Source: Alphaproteobacteria bacterium
GTDB lineage: Bacteria; Pseudomonadota; Alphaproteobacteria; CALKHQ01
DNA: 64,000 bases
Assembly: GCA_041396705.1 (NCBI GenBank)
Contig: JAWKYB010000022.1
Location: forward strand, 1-64,000
Reading direction: 5' to 3'
Shown here: positions 35,894 to 46,060 of the stretch, piece by piece
Numbering within the stretch: the stretch's first letter is position 1
How the letters are laid out: each line of letters begins with the position of its first letter
Notes under the pieces: model-generated
Databases searched by the model: none
Seen by the model: only the letters and a program-made list of their open reading frames with translations
Told to the model about the DNA's origin: nothing
Program-made: the position numbers and the translations under genes

Positions 35894-37588
35894 TCAGAGC
35901 GCGGCGTCGGCGAAGCGGCGCAGCACCCGGCCGGCCAGCGGCGCCTCGCCGATCAGGCCGTCCGCGTCGACGATGCGCCGGCCGTTGACCCAGACGCCGT
36001 GCAGTCCGCGGGCGTCGGTGTTGAGCCGGCTGGCGCCGGCGGGCAGGTCGTGCACGCGGTAGCGCGGCCCGCGGCCGACCGTGGCCGGATCGAACAGCAT
36101 CAGGTCGGCCGCCTTGCCCGGCGCCAGCGTGCCGCGGTCAGCCATGCCGAAGATCGCCGCCGGCTGGCCGGTCAGCCGGTGCACCGCCGCCTCCAGGCTC
36201 ATCACGCCGCGGTCACGCGACCAGTGGCCGAGCAGGTGCAGGCCGAAGCCGGCGTCGCACAGGAAGGTCAGGTGCGCGCCGGCGTCCGACAGCGCGATGT
36301 GGCCCTCCGGCATCTGCAGCAGCCGGCCGACCGCCGGCTCGTCGATGTTCAGCAGCTGGGCGGTGAAGGTGGTACCCAGGTCCTCGGCCAGCCCGATGTC
36401 GAGCATCAGGTCGAGCGGCGCCTTGCCGGCCTCGGCGGCGAGCGCGTCGAGCGGCCGGCCCTCGCTGCCGGCGTTCGCCGGCGTCGCCGCCTCGACCAGG
36501 TGCACCTTGTCCCATTCGCCGTTGAACAGGCCGCCGCGCATGCCGGCGATCTCCGCGCCCACCGCCCGGCGGAAGCCCGGGTCGGCATAGACCGCGGCCA
36601 GCGCGGCGCGGTCGTGCGCCGCCGCCATCGCCGGCTTCCAGCTGGCCAGGCCCTCGAACAGATAGGGGCTGGCCAGGGTGAACTCCATTTCCAGCGGGCA
36701 GCACGAGGTCTGCGGGATGATCGGACGGCCGCGGCCGCGCGCCGCCGCCATCGCGCCGATCTGGTCGAACACCGCGTTCGGCGCGCGGCTGGCGTGGAAC
36801 ATGGCGGCAACCACGGTCGGCGCGCCGGTCTCCGCGACCAGCGATTCCAGGTCGGCGACCGACGTCACCGCGCCCTTGGTCAGCATGTAGACGCCGCGGC
36901 CGCTTTCGCGCATCGCCGCCAGCAGCGCGGCGAACTCCTTGCGGTCGGCCAGCCGCGACGGCATCGGCACCCCGCCGGCGCCGTTGTGCGGCTCGTTGGT
37001 CGACGAGGCGAAGCCGACCGCGCCGGCCGCCATCGCCGCGCGCACCAGCTGCGCCATCTGCGCGATCTCGTCGTCATTGGCCGCGCGCCGCGCCGCGTCG
37101 GCGCCCATCACGTAGGTCCGCACCGAGGAGTGGCCGAAGAAGGCGGCGACGTTCAGCCCGACCCCGCGCCGCTCCAGCATCGCCATGTAGTCGGCGAAGC
37201 TCTCGAACTCCCAGCGGATGCCCTCCTGCAGCGCGGCCAGCGACATGCCCTCGACCTGGGTCAGGTTGCGCATCACCAGGTCGCGGTCCGTGGGCTTGCA
37301 CGGCGCGATGGTGAAACCGCAGTTGCCGATCACCGCCGTGGTCACGCCCAGCGCCGGCGACGGCCGCGCGAACGGGTCCCAGGTGATCTGGGCGTCGTAG
37401 TGGGTGTGGCCGTCGATGATGCCGGGCGCGAGCGCCAGCCCGTCGGCGTCGATCGTCGCCGCCGCCGGCCCGGCCAGCCCGGGCCCGACGGCCGCGATCG
37501 TTGCGCCGTCGACGGCCAGGTCGCCGCGCCGCGGCGCCGCCCCGGTCCCGTCGACGATCGTCGCATTCCTGAACATCAGGTCGTGCAT
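35894..37588 (-). CDS. N-acyl-D-amino-acid deacylase family amidohydrolase
   Basis: Metal-dependent amidohydrolase (amidohydrolase_3), 564 residues. GIIDGHTHYDAQ supplies the HxH metal ligands, NCGFTIAPC follows, and SDAGAHLTFLC holds the late Asp. The sequence ends with the composite beta-sandwich segment (GTLAPGKAADLMLFDP). Related enzymes release D-amino acids from N-acyl forms; many annotated members have unknown substrates. ATG at 37588 starts at the first strand. It ends about 95 bp before the dehydratase and starts just after the SDR, suggesting one operon. Confidence 0.87.
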   Translation of the reverse strand: MHDLMFRNATIVDGTGAAPRRGDLAVDGATIAAVGPGLAGPAAATIDADGLALAPGIIDGHTHYDAQITWDPFARPSPALGVTTAVIGNCGFTIAPCKPTDRDLVMRNLTQVEGMSLAALQEGIRWEFESFADYMAMLERRGVGLNVAAFFGHSSVRTYVMGADAARRAANDDEIAQMAQLVRAAMAAGAVGFASSTNEPHNGAGGVPMPSRLADRKEFAALLAAMRESGRGVYMLTKGAVTSVADLESLVAETGAPTVVAAMFHASRAPNAVFDQIGAMAAARGRGRPIIPQTSCCPLEMEFTLASPYLFEGLASWKPAMAAAHDRAALAAVYADPGFRRAVGAEIAGMRGGLFNGEWDKVHLVEAATPANAGSEGRPLDALAAEAGKAPLDLMLDIGLAEDLGTTFTAQLLNIDEPAVGRLLQMPEGHIALSDAGAHLTFLCDAGFGLHLLGHWSRDRGVMSLEAAVHRLTGQPAAIFGMADRGTLAPGKAADLMLFDPATVGRGPRYRVHDLPAGASRLNTDARGLHGVWVNGRRIVDADGLIGEAPLAGRVLRRFADAAL

Positions 37589-37601
37589 CGCCGTCGGCCC
37601 C

Positions 37602-38366
37602 TCAGTCCAGCGTTGCACCGCCGTCGACCACGATGTGGGCGCCGGTCATGAACGAGGAATCGGCGGTGGCGAGGAACAGCGCGACGGTGGCGATCTCCTC
37701 CGGTCGGCCGAGCCGGTTCATCAGCGCGGCGGCGCCGAAGTCGCGATAGGCCTGCTCCGGGTCCAGGCCGAGACGGGCGATGTGGCGGTCGGTGGCGCGG
37801 GTCTTGATCGAGCCGGGGCAGATCGCATTGACCCGGATGTTGTCGGTGGCCAGGTCCATCGCCAGGCAGCGGGTCAGCTGGGCGACCGCGCCCTTCGAGG
37901 CGTTGTAGGGGATGAAGCGCGGCTGGGCGACGAAGGACGACACCGAGGCGACGTTGACGATCGCGCCGCCGCCGGCCGCACGCAAGGCCGGCAGGCACGC
38001 CTTCACCGTGTTGGCATAGCCGACCACGTTGACCCCCAGCACCTGGTCCCAATCGGCCTGGGTGATCTCGTCGATGCCGCCGAAGACGAAGGCGGCGGCG
38101 TTGTTGACCAGCACGTCGATGCGGCCGAAAGCGGCCACCGTCGCGTCGGCGGCGGCCTGCACCGCGGCCATGTCGGCGATATCGGTGACCTGGGCCAGCG
38201 CCCGGCCGCCGCGTGCGACGATGCCGTCGGCGACGGCCTTGCCGCTGTCGGGTTCGATCTCGGCGACGGCGACCGCCGCGCCTTCGGCGGCGAACAGCTC
38301 GGCGATCGCCCGGCCGATGCCGTTGCCGGCGCCGCTGACCAGCGCCACCTTGTCCTGCAGGCGCAT
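37602..38366 (-). CDS. SDR family oxidoreductase
   Basis: Classical short-chain dehydrogenase, 254 residues. The NAD(P) loop SGAGNGIG is at residues ~11-18, NNAAAF follows, the active-site Ser and YNASK lie around residues 140-160, and MTGAHIVVDGGA closes the sheet. An Asp/Glu at the end of strand 2 (AEIEPDS) suggests NAD. ATG at 38366 has a GGGAGGAAGG ribosome-binding site. It leads the minus-strand set of SDR, amidohydrolase and dehydratase. Confidence 0.9.
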   Translation of the reverse strand: MRLQDKVALVSGAGNGIGRAIAELFAAEGAAVAVAEIEPDSGKAVADGIVARGGRALAQVTDIADMAAVQAAADATVAAFGRIDVLVNNAAAFVFGGIDEITQADWDQVLGVNVVGYANTVKACLPALRAAGGGAIVNVASVSSFVAQPRFIPYNASKGAVAQLTRCLAMDLATDNIRVNAICPGSIKTRATDRHIARLGLDPEQAYRDFGAAALMNRLGRPEEIATVALFLATADSSFMTGAHIVVDGGATLD

Positions 38367-38454
38367 GAACGCCTTCCTCCCCCATTGTTGTCGTTCGGCC
38401 TCAGCCTGCCCGCGGCGGCGGGCCGCTGACAAGGCGAAAGCGGGGCGAGGGGCG

Positions 38455-39270
38455 CTATTCGGCGCGGTTCAGCCACCAGTCGTAGGCGTCGTCGGCGATC
38501 GCGTCGATGCCGGCCAGCCGCGACGCCAGCGCCGGCGCGGCATAGCGGGCGAGGTGGGCAATCACCGCGGCGTCGCTGCCGCCGAAATCCGCCGCGTACC
38601 AGTCGAAGATCGACGACACCACCAGCTCGCCGTCCGCGGTCACCGCGGCGCCGCGCGGATGGTTGACATAGGCGCGGGCGGCGGCGTCCAGCGCCGCCTC
38701 CATGGTGGCGGCGGTCAGTGCCGCGGCGGGCAGGTCTGGGCAGCCCAGCGCGGCGCAGTTGACCACATAGTGGGTGCGCGGGTCGGCCCACAGCGGACGC
38801 AGGATGCGATGCTCGATATCGTCCAGCGTCAGCGGCACGCCCTCGACCGCGACCAGCTCGGCGCCCCAGGGACCGTCGGCGAACACGCCGGGCGAAATGT
38901 CGATGTCGCGGATGCTGTCGACCGGAAAGTGGTCGAGCACGGTGCGCACGGTCAGCGCGTTGTAGAGGTTGATCCAGAACGCCCGCTGCTCGGCGCGGGC
39001 CAGCGCGGTGACCCGGGTCGCCGCCATCCGGTCGAGATAGGCGTCGAGAGCGGCGCGGTCGGCCGGGGTGACGGCGCCGTAGCGCACCCGGGCGATGCCG
39101 TCGGGCCCATCGACCCGGTAGCGGGCGAGGAAGGCGGACCAGGCGCCGTGGTCGACGGTCGCCTGCGAGGCGGGGTCGTGGCCGGTCCAGCGCGTCCACA
39201 GTTCCGCGTCCGGCGCGGCAGCCGCGGCGGCGGGCACGAGCAGGATCAGGATCGCGAGCAGGCGGCGCAT
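38455..39270 (-). CDS. DUF547 domain-containing exported protein
   Basis: 271 residues with an N-terminal signal peptide (RRLLAILILLVPAAAAA). FWINLYNALTVRTVLDHFP and VNCAALGCPDLP are the two hallmark DUF547 segments; the function of the family is not established. A start at 39270 puts the basic residues directly before the hydrophobic stretch. It ends with TAG and is separated by about 88 bp from the SDR. Likely periplasmic. Confidence 0.87.
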   Translation of the reverse strand: MRRLLAILILLVPAAAAAAPDAELWTRWTGHDPASQATVDHGAWSAFLARYRVDGPDGIARVRYGAVTPADRAALDAYLDRMAATRVTALARAEQRAFWINLYNALTVRTVLDHFPVDSIRDIDISPGVFADGPWGAELVAVEGVPLTLDDIEHRILRPLWADPRTHYVVNCAALGCPDLPAAALTAATMEAALDAAARAYVNHPRGAAVTADGELVVSSIFDWYAADFGGSDAAVIAHLARYAAPALASRLAGIDAIADDAYDWWLNRAE

Positions 39271-39344
39271 GGCGGCTGAGATAGCCTGCGGCGGGCGCCT
39301 TCGCCAGGGGCCGTCACGGCGGATTGAGCGGCGTTGATCCGGCC

Positions 39345-39378
39345 CGAAAACCAAACGCCCGGGCCAGGGCCCGGGCGT
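39345..39378 (-). terminator. Rho-independent terminator of the BI-1 gene
   Basis: On the minus strand an 11-bp GC stem (ACGCCCGGGCC paired with GGCCCGGGCGT) is followed by TTTGGTTTTC. This is the classic stem plus T-rich tract and lies about 30 bp after the BI-1 stop codon. Confidence 0.75.
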
Positions 39379-39405
39379 CGGTGTCTCGTACGGGCTGGCG
39401 CCGCC

Positions 39406-40146
39406 CTATTCGCGGGCGATCGACATCAGGTACAGGATGTTGCGGAACATCACGATGAAGTCGATGTACAGCATCAGCGCGCCGAAGATCGCCGACTTCT
39501 GCGCCAGCGTGCCGTCGTGGCCGACCTGGTAGTAGTTCTCCTTGATCTTCTGGGTGTCATAGGCGGTCAGGCCCGCGAAGATCAGCACCGAGGCGATCGA
39601 GATGATGAACATCAGCCCGGTGGAGCCGAGGAAGATGTTGACCACCGAGGCGATGATCAGGCCGATCACGCCCATCATCAGGAAGCCGCCGAGGCCGGTC
39701 AGGTCGCGCTTGGTGGTGTAGCCGATCAGGCTCATGCCCGCGAACATGCCCGCGGTGATGAAGAAGGCGCGGAAGATGTCGGCCGGCAGGAACACCATGA
39801 AGATCAGCGCGAAGCCGATGCCGTTGAGGCCCGCATAGAGCCAGAACATCGCCTGGGCCATCCCCGGCGACATCCGCTCGTAGCCGAACATGAAGAACAG
39901 CACCGGCGCCAGCGGCGACAGCATCGCGATCCAGCCGAGCCCGCTGAGGCCGGTCGGCGTGAAGAACAGCTGCCAGATCGACGGCGAGGTCGAGATGAAG
40001 AACGCGATGGCGCCGGTCAGGGCGAGACCGAGCACCATGTAGTTGTAGACGCGCAGCATGTACGACCGCAGGCCGGCATCGACGTCGGCCGACGTGGCAA
40101 TGCCCTGTACGCGCGTCATGAACTGGTTGTCGAGCCGAGGCGCCAT
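39406..40146 (-). CDS. Bax inhibitor-1/YccA family membrane protein
   Basis: 246 residues with seven hydrophobic segments filling nearly the whole chain. The C-terminal half has GLTAYDTQKIKENY and ALMLYIDFIVMFRNIL, conserved in bacterial BI-1/YbhL proteins, which are pH- or calcium-sensitive membrane channels of the inner membrane. Start ATG 40146; an ATG 9 codons upstream is possible. It is flanked by its own terminator and a candidate promoter, so it is a single-gene unit. Confidence 0.92.
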   Translation of the reverse strand: MAPRLDNQFMTRVQGIATSADVDAGLRSYMLRVYNYMVLGLALTGAIAFFISTSPSIWQLFFTPTGLSGLGWIAMLSPLAPVLFFMFGYERMSPGMAQAMFWLYAGLNGIGFALIFMVFLPADIFRAFFITAGMFAGMSLIGYTTKRDLTGLGGFLMMGVIGLIIASVVNIFLGSTGLMFIISIASVLIFAGLTAYDTQKIKENYYQVGHDGTLAQKSAIFGALMLYIDFIVMFRNILYLMSIARE

Positions 40147-40208
40147 TGCACAATCCCTCTCGTTACGCATAGCGACGGGGCCACGATCGGCCGCGGCCAC
40201 TTGCCGCT

Positions 40209-40237
40209 AATATTGGAACTTCGGACCTTGCGATCAA
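40209..40237 (-). promoter_or_regulatory. Candidate sigma-70-type promoter of the BI-1 gene
   Basis: Read on the minus strand: TTGATC, a 17-bp spacer, then AATATT, about 60 bp upstream of the start codon in an AT-richer patch. The boxes are approximate matches to the consensus. Confidence 0.35.
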
Positions 40238-40283
40238 GCAACGATTGTCCGGATTCGGCGCATCGCCCGCAATCGGCAGCGAT

Positions 40284-42874
40284 TCAGGCATTGCGCAGCA
40301 GCGGCGCCGCCTTCTGGCCGAGCGCGCGCCAGGCGCCGAGGAAGCCGAAGGCCAGCGTCACCGCTAGGCTGACCGCCAGCACCAGCAGCACGGCCGAAGG
40401 CAGGAACGCCCAGTCCAGGTTCATGATCTGGGTGACCACGACGAAGGAAGCGGCCGCGCCCAGCGCTGCGGCGACGACCGCGGTGGCGATGCCCAGCAGC
40501 CCGTATTCGACCAGGAAGGCGCGGCTGACCTGGCCGCGGGTCGCGCCCAGCACCTTCAGCACCACGGCGTCGTAGACCCGGCGGCGATGGCCCGCCGCCA
40601 CCGCCCCGGCCAGCACCAGCGCGCCGGCGACCAGCGTGATCGCCGCGGTGGCGGTGACCGCCAGCGCGATGTTGGTCAGCACCTGGTTGGCGGTGTCGAG
40701 CGCATCGCGCACCCGGATCGCCGAGACGTTGGGCAGCGCGTCGGTGACCGCGCGCTCCAGCGGCAGCTCGGCGTCGGGCGTCGCCTGCACCGTGGCCAGC
40801 AGCGTGTGCGGCGCGGCGTCGAGCACCCCCGGCGAGAAGATGGTGGTGAAGTTGAGCTGCAGCGTGCCCCACTCGATCTCGCGCAGGTTGGCGACGGTGG
40901 CGGTCATCTCGCGGCCCAGCACATTGTAGGTCAGCGAGTCGCCGACGCCGATGCCGAAGCCGTTGGCCAGATCGGCGCTGAACGAGATCAGCGGCGGGCC
41001 GGCATAGTCGGCCGGCCACCATTCGCCGGCGACGATCTCGTTGTTCTCCGGCGGCTCGGCCGCGTAGGTCAGGCCGCGCTCGCTGCGCAGGCCCCATTGC
41101 GCCTCCGGCGCCACCTGCACCTGCTCGGCCGGCACGCCGTTGATCGCGACGATGCGCCCGCGCAGCATCGGCGTGCCCTGGATGGTGCCGACGCCGGGCA
41201 CCGCGGCGGCGGTCGCCTCGAAGGTCGCAACCTGGTCCGGCTGGATGTCGAGGAAGAAGTAGGCCGGCGCCTGTTCCGGAATCCGGTCCTGGATCGCGCC
41301 GCGCAGGTTGCCTTCGATCAGCGCGATCGCCACCAGCACGGTCAGGCCGAGGCCGAGCGACAGCACCACCGAGGCGGTCGCCGAGCCGGGCCGGTGGATG
41401 TTGGCCAGGCCCAGGCGCAGCGCGGCGCCGTGCGGCCGGCCCGCGCGCCGTGCGGTCCAGGCGACCAGCGCGGCGGCGCCGCGAAACGCCAGCATGGTGC
41501 CCAGCGCGCCGCCGACGAACAGCGCCGCCAGCAGCTTGTCGGCCGCGGTCAGCACCGCCAGCACCGCCAGCGCGCCGCCGGCCGCGAAGGTCATCGCCAT
41601 ATAGGCGCGGCCGGGCCAGCGCCGCGCCGGTGCGACGATGGCGCGGAACAGCTGGGCCGGCGGCACCTCGCGGGCGCGGGCCAGCGGCCAGATCGAGAAG
41701 GCCAGGGCGGTCAGCAGGCCGAATGCGGCGGCCATCACCAGCGGCAGCGGGTGGATGGCGAAGCCGCCGGTCAGGCCGAACTGCTCGTTCAGGAAGCCGG
41801 TGGCCAGCGCCGGCGCCAGCGCGCCGACGACCAGCCCGGCAACGGTGCCCAGGCCGGCCAGCGCCATCACCTGGATCAGATAGGCGCCGAACACCAGCCG
41901 GTTGCTGGCGCCCAGGCACTTCAGCGTGGCGATGGTCGCGACCTTGGCGTCGAGATAGGCCCGCACCGCATTGGCCACGCCGACCCCGCCGACCAGCAGC
42001 GCGGTCAGGCCGACCAGGGTCAGGAAGGCCGACAGCCGGTCGACGAACTGGCGCAGGCCCTCGGCGCCGTCGCTGAAATCGCGCACCCGGATCGGCGCGT
42101 CGGGGAAGGCGTCGGTCACCGCCTGCTTGAAGGCGGCGGCGTCGGCGCCCTCGGGCAGGGCGACGCGATAGAAGTGGTAGATCAGGCTGCCTTCCTGGAC
42201 CAGTCCGGTCGCGGCCAGCGCGGCGTCGGCGATGATCACCTTCGGGCCGAGGCTGAAGAAACCGGTCGACGACAGCCGGTCGGGCTCCGCCGTCAGCTCG
42301 GCCGCCACGTGGAAGCTGCCGTCGCCGATGCGCAGCGGGTCGCCGACGGCCAGGCCCAGCCGCCGGAGGATCGCTCCGTCCACCACCGCGCCGGGCCGGC
42401 CCTCGCCATCCGCGGCGAACAGGTCGTCCAGCGGCGCGGCGGGCGCGGTCTCGACGGCGCCGAACAGCGGATAGCGCCCGTCGACCGCCTTCAGCTCGAT
42501 CAGCGCCCGCGCGGCACCGTCGTCGGTGCGCGCCATCGCGCGCATCTGCCGGCTCGCCGCGGTCGCGCCGGCCGCGTCGAGGAAGGCACGCTGCTCCGGC
42601 TCGATCGGCGTGTACAGCTGGCGGACCTCGACGTCGCCGCCCAGCAGCGCGCGTGCGTCCGCCCGCAGCCCGTCCTCGATGCCGGCCGACAGCGAGCCGA
42701 CCGCCGCGATCGCGGCGACGCCGAGCGCCAGGCAGCCCAGGAACACGCGGAAGCCGCGGATGCCGCCGCGCATCTCGCGCCGCGCGATCTTCACCGCCAT
42801 GGCCAGCCCGACGCCGCCTCGTGCCGCGCCGCGTCCTGCCGCCGCGACGCCGACCGCGGTCTCGCTGCCGGCGC

Positions 42875-42878
<4 letters not shown>
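40284..42878 (-). CDS. ABC transporter permease, FtsX-like (YbbP type)
   Basis: An 864-residue permease. An N-terminal helix is followed by a large periplasmic region (to ~residue 255), three helices (LVGLTALLVGGVGVANAVRAYLD), a middle pair of helices, a second FtsX-type region, and three C-terminal helices. This is the MacB/YbbP layout. GTG at 42878 overlaps the ATPase stop (GTGA). With the partner ATPase, and tesA divergently placed nearby, the arrangement matches tesA/ybbA/ybbP of enterics. The transported or extracted molecule is unknown; lipoproteins or lipids are possible. Confidence 0.88.
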
Positions 42879-43600
<722 letters not shown>

Positions 43601-43831
43601 GGCGTCTCCCTTGGTGCAGAAGCGTCGGCGCCGACCCAACCGCCCGATTCGGGCGGAAATCGGGCGACCGGCCCGGTCAGGATGTGGGGCGCCGGGGCGC
43701 AGGTTCAAGCGCGCGTCGCCGGAACCGCCTGCTGGGGTTTTACCGTTCCTTTGTCTGCTTGGATCGATAGTTTCCGTTCGACCCGGCCAACATTTCGTGA
43801 GCCCGTGCGGCGCACAACCAGGAGTCCCGCG

Positions 43832-44215
43832 ATGCATCTTCCCGTTTTCAGCCGCCTGGCACCCGCCGCGCTGGCGGTCTGCGCCCTCGCCATTCCGCAG
43901 GCCCTGGCCAAGGACGACGCCATCGACTTCGCCGGTGTCTACGCCGTGCAGGGCCAGAACCCGGACGGCACCAGCGGCTACGACGGCCAGGCCAACATCA
44001 TCCGCACCGGCGAGACCTGGCGGGTCGAGTGGTATGTCGGCGACCAGACCTTCGTCGGCACCGGCATCGGCTACGGCGACGTGCTCGCGGTCGGCTATGA
44101 CGGCGGCACCGCGGTCTACCAGCGCGACACCGACGGCACGCTCTACGGCGCCTGGGCGGTCAATGGCGGCGACACTCTTGGCGCGGAGGTTTTGACGCCC
44201 ATCTTAGGCGAATGA
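43832..44215 (+). CDS. Small secreted hypothetical protein
   Basis: 127 residues with a signal peptide (FSRLAPAALAVCALAIPQALA, cleavage before KDD). The mature part is short, Gly/Tyr/Asp-rich and beta-like (GTYA-type strands, TGIGYGDVLAVGYDGG). I do not recognise the family. ATG follows an AGGAG site; the stop overlaps the tesA ATG by 4 bp, so both are made together. Confidence 0.78.
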   Translation: MHLPVFSRLAPAALAVCALAIPQALAKDDAIDFAGVYAVQGQNPDGTSGYDGQANIIRTGETWRVEWYVGDQTFVGTGIGYGDVLAVGYDGGTAVYQRDTDGTLYGAWAVNGGDTLGAEVLTPILGE

Positions 44216-44855
44216 TCGCGCGCCTCCGTAGCCTCGGCCTCTGTGTCGCCGCCGCCGTGCTGGCATCGGTGTCCGCATCGGCGGCGGCCGCCGAGGCGGT
44301 CCGCCTGATGGTGCTGGGCGACAGCCTGGCCAGCGGCTACGGCCTGCAGCCGGAAGAGGGATTCACCGCCCAGCTCGAGGCCGCGCTGCGGGCCGAGGGC
44401 CTGGACGTGGTGGTGCTCAATGCCGGCGTGTCTGGCGACACCACTGCTGGCGGGCTGGCAAGGCTGGACTGGGCACTGGGCGACAACCCGACCCACGTGC
44501 TGGTCGAGCTCGGCTCGAACGACGGGCTGCGCGGCATCGAACCGGCGGCGGCGCGGGCCAATCTCGATGCGATCCTGGCCGCGCTGGCGGACAGGGGCAT
44601 CCCGCCTTCCTCGCCGGGATGCTTGCGCCACCCAATTTCGGCAGCGACTATGCCGCCGAGTTCAACGCGATCTACCCCGAGCTGGCGGAGGCGCATGGCA
44701 TCCCGCTCTATCCCTTCTTCCTGGACGGCGTTGCGACGGTGCCGGAACTCAACCAGGGCGATCGCATCCACCCCAACAGCGCCGGGGTGGCCGCCATCGT
44801 CGCCCGCATGGTGCCGGTGCTGGTGCCGTGGCTGGAGGGCCACGCCGACACCTGA
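44212..44855 (+). pseudogene. tesA: TesA-like SGNH esterase/lysophospholipase, frame-broken
   Basis: Periplasmic multifunctional acyl-CoA thioesterase/lysophospholipase. The signal peptide is followed by LGDSLASGYG (nucleophile Ser), NAGVSGDTT and GSNDGLRG in one frame. The last part (MLAPPNFGSDYAAEFN, then DRIHPNSAG with the catalytic Asp/His) is in the next frame. One base appears to be missing near 44601-44604 in a CCCGCC tract. With it restored the protein is ~214 residues, the normal length. Without it the catalytic His is lost. Confidence 0.85.
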
Positions 44856-44867
44856 GGGATGCATCCG

Positions 44868-45983
44868 ATGAACAAGCCGGCGCACTGCGCCCACGCGGCC
44901 GACGACGACTGGCGCGCCCTCGCCGAGAGCGTTGCGCAGGAGTTGGGGACGCTCGACCCGGACAACACGCTGGGCATCGTCTACGCCTCCGACCGGCTGG
45001 CGGACGATTTCGAGGCGGTGGTCGGCCTGCTCGGCGATCGCACCGGCCTGCGCCACTGGGTCGGGACGCTGGGCTACGGCGTGTCGGTGGCCGGGCGCGA
45101 GTTCTACGACTGCCCGGCGCTGGCCGCGCTGGCCCTGCCCATCGCCGCGGAGGAGTTCCGCATCCTCGAGCCGGCCGCCGACGGCTGCGACCCGCTGGAG
45201 GGCCATGGCGCCTGGATCGCCCGGCACAGCCCCGGCCTGGGACTGGTCCACGCCGCCGCATCGGCGCCGCACCTGCTGCAGGATCTGATCGAGCTCGGCG
45301 AGACCGCCGGCTGTTTCGTCGTCGGCGGGCTGACCGCCTCGCGCAACGGCGCGCTGACGGTCGCCGATCGGGTGCGGGCGGACTCGCTGTCGGGCGTGCT
45401 GTTCGCCGACACCGTGCCGCTGGCCACCGCGATCGCGCAGGGCTGCGCCCCGGTCGGCAAGGTGCACCGGGTCACCGCCGCCGACCGCAACCTGGTGTTC
45501 GAGCTCGACGGCGAGCCGGCGCTGAAGGTGCTCTACGCCGATCTCGGCGTCAGCGACGTCGAGGGCTTGCGCGCCTATGCCGACGTGCTCAACGCCGCGC
45601 TGCCGGTGGAGAACAGCGACCGCGCCGAATATCTGGTCCGCAACGTGCTGGCCGTCGATCCCAAGTGCGGGCTGGTGGTGATCGGCGATGTGCTGTCGCC
45701 CGGCGCGCCGCTGCAGTTCTGCCGGCGCGACCGCGACGCGGCGCTGGCCGACCTCGACGCCATGCTGGCGGATCTGCAGGGCAGGCTGCCCGGCCGGCCG
45801 CGCGCCGCGGTCTACATCACCTGCGTCGCCCGCGGCCCGAACCTGTTCGGCGAGAAGTCGGAGGAGATCCGCCGCATCTGCGACGGCCTCGGCCCGGTTC
45901 CCGTGATCGGCCTGTTCGCCAACGGGGAGATTTTCAACGGCCGCCTGCACGGCTATACCGGGGTCCTGACCGTCTTCTGCTAG
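44868..45983 (+). CDS. FIST domain protein
   Basis: 371 residues with FIST_N (residues ~30-220) and FIST_C (~225-365) regions; GTLGYGVSVAGREFYD, VVGGLTASRNG and GLFANGEIFNGRLHGYTG are typical. FIST proteins are proposed small-ligand sensors in signalling. This is a stand-alone cytoplasmic version without output domain. ATG at 44868 is chosen over 44859 because GAGGG sits 9 bp upstream. It follows tesA by 12 bp and is probably co-transcribed. Confidence 0.87.
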   Translation: MNKPAHCAHAADDDWRALAESVAQELGTLDPDNTLGIVYASDRLADDFEAVVGLLGDRTGLRHWVGTLGYGVSVAGREFYDCPALAALALPIAAEEFRILEPAADGCDPLEGHGAWIARHSPGLGLVHAAASAPHLLQDLIELGETAGCFVVGGLTASRNGALTVADRVRADSLSGVLFADTVPLATAIAQGCAPVGKVHRVTAADRNLVFELDGEPALKVLYADLGVSDVEGLRAYADVLNAALPVENSDRAEYLVRNVLAVDPKCGLVVIGDVLSPGAPLQFCRRDRDAALADLDAMLADLQGRLPGRPRAAVYITCVARGPNLFGEKSEEIRRICDGLGPVPVIGLFANGEIFNGRLHGYTGVLTVFC

Positions 45984-46060
45984 GGTGCCGGCCGCGCCGG
46001 CGCCCCGGCCTTCGCCGCCGCTCCGGCGGCGTTCCACGCAAATCAGCCAGGGGGGCAGGC

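Noticed and set aside
35870..37651. 593-residue open frame on the plus strand
   Set aside because: His/Arg/Gly-rich shadow of the amidohydrolase gene on the other strand.
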